This document shows positions 1 to 9,756 of a DNA stretch of 18,543 nucleotides, piece after piece. The first letter of the stretch is position 1. Each line of letters starts with the position of its first letter. The stretch spans positions 144,394-162,936 of the forward strand of contig JAMYWO010000013.1 of NCBI GenBank assembly GCA_024220525.1, read 5' to 3'. Below the pieces are notes generated by a model. It was not told the origin of the DNA. It was given only the letters and a program-made list of their open reading frames with translations, and did no database searches. The translations under genes and the position numbers were made by a program. The stretch is from Cochliopodium minus. Its lineage: Eukaryota > Discosea > Himatismenida > Cochliopodiidae.

Positions 1-77
1 AAAAAAAAGAGAAGGGTAACATTTATTTGTCTTATTATAGCATTAATTCTAAATTAAGGGAACTATCTTAATCTTTT
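1..77. repeat. Inverted repeat, left copy
   Basis: This segment is the reverse complement of 9787-9863, with no mismatch found by eye over 77 bp. It lies directly upstream of the start codon at 98, so it is probably promoter or 5' leader of the first Cys-rich gene. Homology resumes just before the ATG: the last 11 bases of leader and the first codons also match the gene at 9756. The copy starts at the window edge, so its true left limit is unknown. Confidence 0.93.
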
Positions 78-97
78 GTTTTAACCAAGCAAAATTA

Positions 98-1571
98 ATG
101 AAAGGAGATTCTAAAAAGAGAAAGTTAAAAGAAGTGGTATTTGAAATAGATGAAGAATCTAAGAAATTGAAGAATGATAACAACAATCCTCCAATTATTA
201 TTGAAGAGAATAAAATACAGGAAAATATAGAAAAACCAGAAATGAACATATTGGATTATAATAAGCTCAAAATCAAAGAATTAAAGGAATTATGCAAATC
301 AAAGAACCTAAAATTTGGTGGGTAAAAGTATTGAATTTATTTTAAGAGAATTTATATTATTATTAAATTATTTCTTTTTATTAAATAAATTCTTTATTAA
401 ATATCACTCATAAATATATTAAAAGGAATAAATCACAATTGATATCTCGATTGTTGAATCCTGAGGATCCTTCCAACATCAAAAAGAAAGAAAAGAAAGG
501 GAACAGTGAAGGAAAACCAAAAAAAACCAAAGACACAAAGAAAGGTAACTATTTATATCAAACAATTTTTTTTTTGACTGAAATTAGAAATCAAAAAAAA
601 AAATTTGAAAATAAACAATAAACAATAAAAAAAAAAGTAGTTATTTATTTTGTAGAAATAATAAAAATAAACGTATAAAAACTACAAAAAAAAAATATTA
701 AATTTAAAAGTGGAATAAAACTTTAATAAACATAGTGATTAAAAAAAATAAATTAAAAAACTTTTAAATAATAAATAATTTTTTTTTTTCGTATTTATCT
801 ATTTAAAGAAGGCACTGAAAGAAAAGGAAGAGCAGTAAAATGGTTAGAGGAAAAAGGGATTAAAGTTAAGAATGTGGGGAAATGTGTGTTGGCGGGACTT
901 CAAAAAAAGAAAATTCCGATGGATCTTGAGGCAGAAGTGATCACTGGAAAGTGTGAAAGTTGTGAAGAGGTGTTTACTGTCACTGTCAAGGATGTCTTGT
1001 ATCAGTCTGATTATGGTGGTAATGACTATGAAGATGATTCTGGTGTAAAAAATAAACAATACAAAAAACGAAATAATAAAAAAAAATAAATTAAAATTTA
1101 ATTAAAAAATAAATAAAAAATAAAAAATAAAAACTTTTTTGTAACACATCTTAACAATAAAAACAAAGGGAGGAGGTGCAGTTTGTCCTCACTGTGATTG
1201 TCGATGCTATGTAACAAGGATTTGTGAAGGAAAGCCACAGTTTGATTCGGGGAAATTTCACAACCACTGTGGGGAATGCAAAGGCAAAAAAAATTTAGAA
1301 TTTTAATATTAATTATTTTTTCTTTAAAAATTTTGAATCAAAAATTTTTAATTTTATATTTTTTAATTCTTATTTTTTATTTACATTCTATTTATTTTAA
1401 TTTTATTTTTTAAATTTTTTATTTGAAGGTTATGGAAAGTGCATAGGTGATTATCGTGAAGCCCATTGTCTAAGTTGCAACAAACATTATTTCCAAGGTT
1501 TGACTGGTTTTGGTTGTGATAATTGCGATAGATCGAGCGGAAGTAGTGACGATAATTGTACCATCTTTTGA
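98..1571 (+). CDS. SAP-motif Cys/His-rich (zinc-binding?) protein, paralogue 1
   Basis: Five exons at 98-321, 426-544, 809-1042, 1173-1283 and 1429-1571 join in frame to 276 aa. Residues 55-84 match a SAP motif (LKIKELKELCKSKNL followed by GGNKSQLISRL), a helix pair that usually binds AT-rich DNA. A Lys-rich linker follows. Next come a CESC pair (163-166), a conserved VLYQSD segment and a CPHC pair (197-200), which together could form a zinc ribbon. The C-terminus is denser: C210, HNHC (222-225), C228, C234, HC (242-243), C246, KHY, then C259 and C262, ending at TGA. I do not recognise the family beyond SAP; a nuclear DNA-binding role is inference. The fourth intron reads as GC-AG (AAAG|GCAAAA), where the paralogue at 8958-9756 has GT. 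Exon 4 has two in-frame acceptors (AGGAG, at 1172 and 1174). Confidence 0.85.
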
Positions 1572-1661
1572 CAACCCTTTTTTTTTTTTTTTTTGAAAAT
1601 AAAAAGATATAATAAAAATAAAAATAAAAAAAAAAAAAAAATCGTTATTATTTTTTATTTA

Positions 1662-2706
1662 ATGGAAGAGAAAAAGAGAAAATTTAAGGAAGAACCATTA
1701 GATGTTTCAAATGAAAATAAAGATGATTTGAAATATATAATTATAATAGATAATCAAAATTCAGCTAATAATAATAATAACACAGATATTCATTTTCCTC
1801 CCAATGAAGAGATCAAATCTGTTGAAGAAAAAGTTGATCCAATTGATAAAGAGCATTATTTAAAATATACACTTGAAAAATTAAGAGAAATATGTAGAGA
1901 GAAAAATCTGAAAACAAATGGGTAAAAAAAAAATAAATTCAAAGAAAGCAAAGTGAGAATCTTTTTAAATTTCTTTTTTAAAATTTTGTTAGAGGGAAAT
2001 ATCAAATGATACATAGAATTCAAAATCCGAATGATCCTGAGAATATGAAGATAAATCATTCCCAAAAGAAAAAAAAAGGTAATTTTGAAAGTAAAGAAAT
2101 TAAAAATTGAATTTTTAATAAAATTCAAAATTAAAATGTATTTTGATTAAAAAAAAAAACAAGCAAATCTTTCAACCAAAGAATTATTGGAGAAAAATAA
2201 TATAGATTACAAAAAAGTATCGAAATGTATCCTTGAATCCTTCAAAAAAAATTATTTGGAGAAAGATTTGGAACACAAAATAAGTGACAACTGCAGCTTT
2301 TGCAAAAAATTTTTTTCAGTGAGATTAGGAGACATTTTGTATCAGTCTGACAATGGATATTCTGAAATGTTATCTAATGTAAAAAAATAAAAATTTTAAA
2401 ATTCTTAAAAATTTTATGTTGAATTTGTAGGGTGCTAAAGCTATCTGTCCACATTGTTCATCTAAAAATTATGTCACAAAATTATGTATTTTTTCTAACA
2501 AATTTTATTTTTATTTTTATTTTTTATTTTTTCATTTTTTAATATTTTTTTTAAAAGGTAGAGGAAAACCCAAATTTGATGATGGTAAAAACCATAATCA
2601 TTGTTTTGACTGTAAGAACTATGGGAAATGTTTGGACGATCACAGAATGAGACACTGCCAATATTGCAATAAACACTATATAGAGAAATGTAAATGTGGG
2701 AAATAA
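1662..2706 (+). CDS. SAP-motif Cys/His-rich protein, paralogue 2, with apparent frameshift
   Basis: Exons at 1662-1921, 1993-2077, 2164-2378, 2431-2485 and 2558-2706 give about 254 aa. A 90-bp gap separates it from its tandem neighbour upstream. The SAP-like motif spans the first splice (LEKLREICREKNLKTNG, then GKYQMIHRI). The body keeps CSFC, DILYQSD, CPHC, the GKPKFD segment, HNHC, YGKC, RHC-x2-C and KHY, and ends CKCGK. The splice from exon 2 to exon 3 is out of phase by one base: exon 2 ends in an eight-A run at 2069-2076, and nine As would restore the phase seen in paralogue 1. This is either a homopolymer error or a real frameshift, so the gene may be a young pseudogene. Intron positions differ: one intron splits the LC|RGKP cysteine codon, and the intron found at the YGKC site in the other two copies is absent. 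Confidence 0.78.
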
Positions 2707-2770
2707 TAAATCTTTTTAAAGATTAAATACAAAACTCTTTATTTATTCGACAAAAAAATTCAAAAATTAG

Positions 2771-4823
2771 TTAATTAATTTTGAAAAAATCATGAATTAT
2801 GGCTTTTTCGTGGACTTGAACAATTTTTCTCATCAAATCTTTTAAATGTACTTCGTCCTGGACCATCTTCTGAATTATCTTTGATTTTGATTTAGAAAAA
2901 TATTTTTTAAATTTATCAAAAATGAAATCCATAACGTTTTCACTCTCTTCTTTGTGTTTACTATACTTTTTCTCATCAAATTCAGGGATGTAATACTTAA
3001 AAGGCTTGTTCATGATTTCCTTGGTAAATTTGCTTAAGTCGGTGAAGACAACTAAGATGTCATTTTTCAAATTGTTGAGCCTAGCAAAAAGTTTAAATGT
3101 AAGAAGGAGTTTGTTTTTAGGTTTTTCTCCTTCTTTAATGTCACTTTCGTCTTTTTCTCTGAATCCTCTCAAAATATCACTTTTTTCTTCTAAAAAACAA
3201 AAAAAATAAATTAAAACAAATAAAATAAATTAAAACAAATTCCAAAAATTATAAAAAATTTAAAATTAAATAATTTTTTTTCTTACCATCAAAATAACGA
3301 TGAACAGAATAATCGGAAAGAGGAACAAAAATAACCATCCAGTTGAGGTTGGAAATGTCATGAATCATCAAATTGAAATCTTCTCTGAATGGCCTCTTTT
3401 CGGCTTCAAAATACATAAATTTCAAAACATTGTTTTTGTTATTTAATCGCATTTCATTCATTATGTTTTTTGGTAGAGGCAACAATGCAAGATCCTTCCA
3501 TAAAAATTTTTAATAATTAAAAGTTTTATTTTTAAAAAGTTTTTTATTTTTAAAACATTTATTTTATTTACTTTTTTAGTGGGACAAAATTTTGGGTTGA
3601 ATATTTTGCTGCATTTCTCAAGGATTCTGTCAATTAAATATTTTTTCTTTTCATTTTTGAGTTCCTCATAAAGTTTCCGAAAAGAAGAATCAAATTTTAG
3701 ATTCTCTATTTCTTTGTTTAATTCTCCTGCAAAGATGGTTTCTTGGCTCATGTTTATTAATTTATTGTGAGTCATCTATTTTTTTTTTTTTTTTTTTCAA
3801 AAATAAAAAGAAATTTAAAACAAAAATTTTATTCTATTCATAATTAGAAATTATTAAAAATAAATAAAAATTAATTCAAAAAAAAAAATACTATAATTAC
3901 TTCGGTGGACTTTGTTATTCTATGTTTGACTGTACTGAACAAATATTTGATAGAATTTAAGTACGATATCCATATTTGTTCGCGGTACTCCAACATCTTT
4001 TCTTTTTTGTTTCCGAACACGAAGAGTTGGGATTGTCTGAACAACACTTTCTTGCATGTTTTGTTTCCTCCCAACATAATTATGTTTTCTGTCATTGAAA
4101 ATGTATTAATGTTTCCTACTCCCTAAATAAAATTAAAAATTAAAAATTAAAAATTAAAAATTAAAAATTAAAAATTAAAAATTAAAAATTAAAAATTAAT
4201 TTTATTAAATTTTTAACTTTTAAAACTTACTTCTATTGACATTAATAACTCTGTTTTGCTTTTTTTCTTTTCGTCTGAAATACTGTTCAAACTTTTCTTT
4301 TCTTTTTTTTAGTTTTTAACAAACATAAAATGAATAGTTTGGAATTACCGATGTTGTGAATTCTCTTTTGTTTTTTTTGAAATCACTACAAACAAATGCG
4401 TCCTCATTGGCATTCCTCTTTATATAACTCAACAAACTTTTTTTTTTTGGATAAAATTAAGTAAACAGAAGTAAATTTATCCTTCTTTGATAGGGATTTG
4501 AAAATCAAAAAAAAGAGATTTCTATCAATTATTATAAAATATTAATATTTTCATTTTATATGCTTGCTGCAATCAAATCTAATTATATTTATAATTATGC
4601 ATGCTATAATCCATGATTCAATAAATATTAATTGTACCCTTCATATTTCAGTGAGGTATTCTATTTATAGAAATATATTTTACCTCAAACAACATTCCCG
4701 CCTTGATACATTGTTAAATATTTTGTTCAATTCTTTTGTCTTCTCTTCAATCTCTAATTCCAAATTCATAATTTCATTTTGAAGGTCAAATTCTGAAGTA
4801 TCAAGATGTATAATTGTCCTCAT
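2771..4823 (-). CDS. Degenerate G-protein alpha-like protein, copy A
   Basis: Exons in coding order are 4684-4823, 4349-4436, 4231-4296, 3901-4122, 3572-3775, 3287-3494 and 2771-3189, giving 448 aa; G-alpha is usually about 350. A short N-terminal helix ends in a Cys-Cys pair (44-45). Then IIMLGGNKTCKK (112-123) aligns with the G-alpha P-loop LLLLGAGESGKS, keeping the lysine but losing GKS. KIFNPKFCP matches the end of the helical domain (RI-x3-DYIPT). IHDISNLNWMVIFVPLSDY matches the G-alpha IHCFE...ALSAY stretch. VVFTDLSKF replaces LNKKD, YYIPEFDE replaces CFPEYTG, and MVQDEV stands where TCAT should be. No N-terminal Gly-2 and no DVGGQ are present. It is probably a pseudo-GTPase that does not turn over GTP; that is inference. 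The exon at 4231-4296 has a weak acceptor and is the least certain. The gene converges on the 2706 stop with a 64-bp gap. Confidence 0.82.
3231..3551. repeat. Gene-conversion tract, copy A
   Basis: By eye this 321-bp stretch is identical to 5465-5785. It covers the whole 3287-3494 exon and parts of both flanking introns of the G-alpha-like gene. Sequence on both sides has diverged, including exons, so the identity looks like recent conversion rather than purifying selection. Confidence 0.9.
4133..4195. repeat. 7-bp microsatellite (TTAAAAA)9
   Basis: Nine uninterrupted copies of the heptamer TTAAAAA lie in an intron of G-alpha-like copy A, 11 bp before the exon that encodes the degenerate P-loop. 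The paralogous intron in copy B lacks the array. Confidence 0.95.
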
Positions 4824-5001
4824 TTTTTTTTTTTTTTTTTTATAATTTTCCTTCGTAAAAAGAGAAGGAATCGAATTGCATATCTACTCGGATTATCTTT
4901 GAAAGAATTGAGGATATTTTTATTGAGTAAACAATAATTTTTAAAAATTATTTAATTAATTATTCTCTTTTTTAACAAACAACAACATTCTTTTAAAACC
5001 C

Positions 5002-6880
5002 TCAAAAAAATTCATTGATAATATTAATTCTGTGAGTATCTATAATTTTCCTCATCAAACCCTTCAAAAAAACCTCGTCCTGAACCATTTTGTGAATGAC
5101 CTTAGGCTTAGTTTGACCACCCTCATTAATACTAGGAAAAACTTTCTGAAACTTGTCAAAAATGAAATCTACAGCACTTTCACTCTCTTCTTTGTGTTTA
5201 CTATACTTTTTCTCATCAAATTCAGGGATGTAATACTTGAAAGGCTTGTTCATGATTTCCTTGGTAAACTTGCTTAAGTCGGTGAAGACAACTAAGATGT
5301 CATTTTGTGCGTCTTTGAGCCTCGAGAAGAGTTCTAAGGTAAGGAGGAGTTTGTTTTTAGGTTTTTCTCCTTCTTTAATGTCATTTTCGTCTTTTTCTCT
5401 GAATCCCCTCAAAATATCACTTTTTTCTTCTAAAAAACAAAAAAAATAAATTAAAACAAATAAATAAAACAAATTCCAAAAATTATAAAAAATTTAAAAT
5501 TAAATAATTTTTTTTCTTACCATCAAAATAACGATGAACAGAATAATCGGAAAGAGGAACAAAAATAACCATCCAGTTGAGGTTGGAAATGTCATGAATC
5601 ATCAAATTGAAATCTTCTCTGAATGGCCTCTTTTCGGCTTCAAAATACATAAATTTCAAAACATTGTTTTTGTTATTTAATCGCATTTCATTCATTATGT
5701 TTTTTGGTAGAGGCAACAATGCAAGATCCTTCCATAAAAATTTTTAATAATTAAAAGTTTTATTTTTAAAAAGTTTTTTATTTTTGAAAAATTTATTTTA
5801 TTTACTTTGTTTGAAGGACAAAATTTTGGGTTGAATATTTTGCTGCATTTCCCAAGGATTCTGTCTATAATGTATTTTTTGTTTTCAGTTTCTAGTTCTT
5901 CAAAGTGTTTCTGCAAAGAAGAATCAAGTTTTAGATTTTCAATGTCTTCATTTATTGCTCCTGCAAAGATGGTTTCTTGGCTCATGTTTATTAATTTGTT
6001 GTGAGTCATCTTTTTATTTTTTTCATAAATCATAATTTTAATTATGGAAGAAATATGATGTGGAAAATTTAAAAAATAAAAAGAAAAAATTTACTTCAGT
6101 TGATTTGCTGATACTTATATTTTTTTTACTTGCAGTATTGAGCAAATATTTGATACCTTTTAAATACGAAATCCATATCTCTTCGCGGTACTCCAACATC
6201 TTTTCTTTTTTGTGTCCGAATACGAAGAGTTGGGATTGTCTGAACAACATTTTCTTGCATGTTTTGTTTCCTCCCAACATAATTAAGTTTTCTTTTACTG
6301 CCTTATCCATGTTAATGTTTCCTACTCCCTTATTAAAATTTGAATATTAAATATAAAATTTATTTAAAAGTTTTGAAGATTACTTCCATTGAAGACATGA
6401 ATTCGTTTCTTGCTTTCTTTTTCATTTCTGGAGAAATAAAGGCATCAGTATTGGTGTTTCTTTTTATGTAGTTCAACAAGCTATTATTTTTTGATTTAAA
6501 GATGAAATTTTATCAATTATAATTGATAATAAATTATCAATCAAATCACAACACAATTCATTGAAAAATGGAATTATATTTTATCATTTACCAAATATAA
6601 ATGAGCCAAAAACAAATATTAATATTAATTATTTGTTATTTCGGTTCAAATAAATATTTTTTTATTAAAAGTGTATTTATCATAATATGACATTTTAATA
6701 TCCCCATTCAATTTTTATTTTGTTATATTTGGAAATATTTTACCTCAAACAACATTCCCGTCTGGATACATTGTTAAATATTTTGTTCAATTCTCTTGTT
6801 TTCTCTTCATTCTCTAATTCCAAATTCATAATTTCATTTTGAAGGTCATATATTGATGTATCAAGATGGATAGTCTTCAT
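5002..6880 (-). CDS. Degenerate G-protein alpha-like protein, copy B
   Basis: Exons in coding order are 6744-6880, 6384-6480, 6095-6328, 5806-6009, 5521-5728 and 5002-5429. All splice phases agree and give 435 aa ending in TGA. It is closely related to copy A. The Cys-Cys pair sits in VSRRECC at the end of exon 1. LIMLGGNKTCKK (93-104) replaces the P-loop, and RQSQLFVFG takes the place of the KQM..IHG helix. The helical domain ends KIFNPKFCP. Switch II is replaced by EAEKRPFRED, NKxD by FTDLSKF, CFPEY by YIPEF, and the TCAT region by MVQDEV. A short Gly-rich insert (INEGGQTK) before that region is absent in copy A. The G-alpha fold is supported by order and spacing along the whole protein; nucleotide binding is doubtful. 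The stop is 178 bp from the copy A start. Confidence 0.88.
5465..5785. repeat. Gene-conversion tract, copy B
   Basis: Partner of 3231-3551, identical by eye over about 321 bp including intron sequence. Differences begin abruptly at both edges: a deletion of ACAAATAAAATAA-type sequence on one side, and TTTTTG against TTTTTA on the other. Confidence 0.9.
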
Positions 6881-7025
6881 TTTTTTTTTAAAAAATTATT
6901 TCTTGATGTTTGAAGAAAGAGATTAAATTTTTAAAACTTCCTCATTCGTTCTTTTTGTTTTTCGATTTATTATTTTTGAACTCAATACAATTTTAAAAAA
7001 AAAAACATTTTTAATAAACAAGATT

Positions 7026-8847
7026 TTAGATAATCATAGAAGCAACATTCAAAGAGTTTTTTGTAGTGTTGACTTTTTCAACATCACTAAATTTATCGAT
7101 GATATTCTTCAGATCAAGATCATTCTCCACATACATTGAAACTTTCTTTTTATCGATCATTTGATTTTTGAATTTAAGAAAGAGAAAGTTGATCATCTGA
7201 TCATCAGGACCATTTTTGTCTTCAATGAAATCAGGAAAGCAATCTTTGAAAGGATGACTTTTCAGTTTTTCGTAGAATTTGTTAACTTGTGTGAAGACAA
7301 TGAGGAAATTGTTTTTAAGTTTATTTAAATTGGAGAAGAGTTGAACAGAGAATAATAATTTGTTTTTAACAGTAAATTTATTTTCTTTGTCTAACTCAAT
7401 TTCTTTTATTCCATTGATGAGATTGCTTTTTTCTAAAAAATATTAAAAAAAAATAAACAAATACAAAAGTAAAAAAAAATCACCATCAAAATTAGAATAA
7501 ACACAATAATCTGTTAAAGGAATGAATATTAAAATCCAATTTATATTATTCATATCATAAATAATTTGAGGAAAATGTTTGTGCTTATTGCGAGAGTTAT
7601 AAACTAAAAAATTAAATCCTCTGCCTCTTTTCTCCAAATTACTTTCGTTAAACTTGTCTTTAGATATGGGAAGAGAAATAAGATCCTCTTTGGAAGGAAA
7701 GTATTTAGGATTAAATATTTTGTCGGGCTTTTGTATCAGCTTTTCTATTTTTTTCTTTTTTATTTTGTTTTTCATACTATTGATTGTTGTCAGTACTAAT
7801 TCGTCAGATGTAAGATTTGAAATGAATTGGTTGATGTGACCCCCAAACACATTTTCATTATCAACCTGACCCAATTTGTTTATGAGTTCCTAATAGAAAG
7901 AAAAACATTTAAGATTTCCTTACAAAATTAAAATTTTTTGTGAAATAATTTTTGATTTTTTTAAATATTGTTCTTTTGTTTTTTGGAAATATTTTTTCGA
8001 ATATTTCACAATGATTGATAATTATTAATTTTTTAAGAATCCAATGTGAAAATTTCATTTTAGAAATTTACTTGTTTTTAGTATCAAAAAAAAAAATTAT
8101 TTTTTTATTTAATTAGTTACCAGTGTATTTTTATTAATTTTTGTTGTGTTTGAGGTAGCAAGTACCAATACTTTTTTCAACAATTTCAAATTAGAAAACA
8201 AGATCTCCTCCCTGAACTCCATGAACATTTCTTTTTTGTTTTTTGTTCCCATTATTTGTGATTGTCTATATACATCTCTTATTGTCAATTTGTCATTCCC
8301 TCCTAAGAATACGACAGTATTGGTGAAATAATTTAATCTGCTTCCCTTTTAAAGTAACAAAAAAAAATTTGAAATAAATTTACTTTTTCTTATAAATTCA
8401 CCTCTAATAATGGGCTCATTTCTGTTTTGAATTTTAACTTTTTTGGTTCTATGAAATGATCATCGTACATGTATTTTTTGGTGTAATATATCAAACTATT
8501 GAAAAAAGATTTTGGTTATATTCAACACAAGGATTTGGGATTTGGGATTATATTTGAAGATAATAATGATTATCAGAAGATCCTACTGTTATATAAGAAA
8601 TTTTTCAAAAATATAATTATTATTATATTTATTATATATTTCCTCAAGATAAACAGATTGCTGATCGATTGATTCAAAATTGATAATCAAATATATTTTT
8701 CAATTACCTCAAACAACATTCCCTCCTTGATACATTATTGTTGATTTTGTCCAATTCAATTTGTTTCAACCTAACCTCTTCTTCTAATTCTATCAACTCT
8801 ATTCTGAGGTCTTTGAAAAAACAAGGAATAAAAATTTCCTTCTTCAT
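7026..8847 (-). CDS. Degenerate G-protein alpha-like protein, copy C (most diverged)
   Basis: Five exons in coding order (8708-8847, 8402-8495, 8121-8345, 7484-7889, 7026-7432) give 423 aa with consistent phases. The VSRRECC motif at the end of exon 1 is kept. The P-loop site reads VVFLGGNDKLT (89-99), so even the lysine is misplaced. The helical domain ends KIFNPKYFP, followed by IYDMNNINWILIFIPLTDY at the switch II/alpha-2 position. FTQVNKFYEKL replaces the LNKKDLFEEKL region. CFPDF keeps the G-alpha CFPEY landmark almost intact, which is the best single anchor to the family. VSMYVENDLDLKN lies where IYTHFTCATDTKN would be. The intron that follows the CPTKK/CPSNK codons in copies A and B is absent here, so two exons are fused. 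It is the distal copy of the array, 110 bp from the inverted Cys-rich gene. Confidence 0.86.
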
Positions 8848-8957
8848 TTTTTTTTATTTTCCCATCAAAAAGACAAAATATTTTTGAAAGCGGAAAAAAA
8901 TAAAATTTTAAATTTAAAATTATATCTATTCAAAGTAAAAAATTTGATATCTTGTCA

Positions 8958-8960
8958 TTA

Positions 8961-8991
<31 letters not shown>

Positions 8992-9756
8992 CTATCTTTT
9001 TTACAACATTCGCATTCAGAATAATGATAATAATGTTTATCGCAATTATCGCAGTGTGCATAACGATAGTCCCCAATGCATATTCCATATCCTAAATTAG
9101 AAAATTGAAATAATTATTTTTTCAGAATAAATAAAACTTTTTTTTTAAATTTTTACCATCACAATCAGTGCAATGATTATGATATTTTCCTGAATCAAAT
9201 TTTGGTTTTCCTTTACATATCTGGGTAACATAACAAAAATGATTACAGTGAGGACAAATGGCACCTTCACCAATCTAAAATCAAATATTTTAATTTTTTT
9301 TTATTTTATTTTTAATTTTTTTTTTAATTTGTGTAAAAAAAATTTTTGACCTCTGGCTGCTCATAAATTTCTTCATCCCCATTATCAGACTGGTATAATA
9401 CATCTTCTACTGTTACAGTGAATTCTTTTTGACAGCTGCGACAGTTTCCAGTGAGAACTTTGCCTTTAAGATTAATTGGAATTTTTTTTTTTTTGAGTCC
9501 CACCATTACACATCTTGCCACATTTTTTACAATGATTCCATTCTCTTCTAACCATTCTTCTATACTTTTTTTCCTGAAAACAAATTTGGTGAAAATGAAA
9601 ATATATATTTCAATATAAAAATCCTTGTAATTCATACCCATCATATTTTGTTTTTTTATTTTCATGTTTCTTTAATTCTATATTGGGAGGAATTATGTCC
9701 TGATTTATATTTATTTCAGCGTTTTTTAAATTTCTCTTTTTAGAATCTCCTTTCAT
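8958..9756 (-). CDS. Cys/His-rich (zinc-binding?) protein, paralogue 3, lacking SAP
   Basis: Exons in coding order are 9638-9756, 9351-9573, 9157-9274 and 8958-9091, giving 197 aa. The first eight residues (MKGDSKKR) are identical to those of paralogue 1, as is the leader next to them. The SAP-encoding part is missing: exon 1 runs straight into KKSIEEWLEENG. The rest matches: NCRSC, FTVTVEDVLYQSDNG, AICPHC, CYVTQIC, GKPKFDSGK, HNHC-x2-C, YGICIGDYR, AHC-x2-C and KHY. The tail ends in nine Asp and one Glu encoded by a GAT repeat. With SAP gone, any role through the zinc modules would be independent of that motif. It is divergent with WDR83: 166 bp separate the two start codons. Confidence 0.87.
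8964..8990 (-). repeat. (GAT)9 trinucleotide repeat encoding poly-Asp
   Basis: Nine perfect GAT codons end the paralogue 3 reading frame just before GAA TAA. The other two family members have no acidic tail, so the repeat is specific to this copy and is likely length-polymorphic. Confidence 0.95.

Noticed and set aside
4133-4195. Heptamer array as telomere-like repeat
   Set aside because: Lacks the G-rich strand of telomeres and lies inside an intron between two well-supported exons.
3905-5449. Plus-strand open frames opposite the G-alpha-like exons
   Set aside because: They are antisense shadows. The minus-strand frames align with G-alpha and splice consistently in three copies.
7026-8847. 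Small Ras-like or septin-type GTPase as identity of the minus-strand array
   Set aside because: The helical-domain insertion, the CFPDF turn and the DYIPT-like segment are specific to G-alpha order and spacing.
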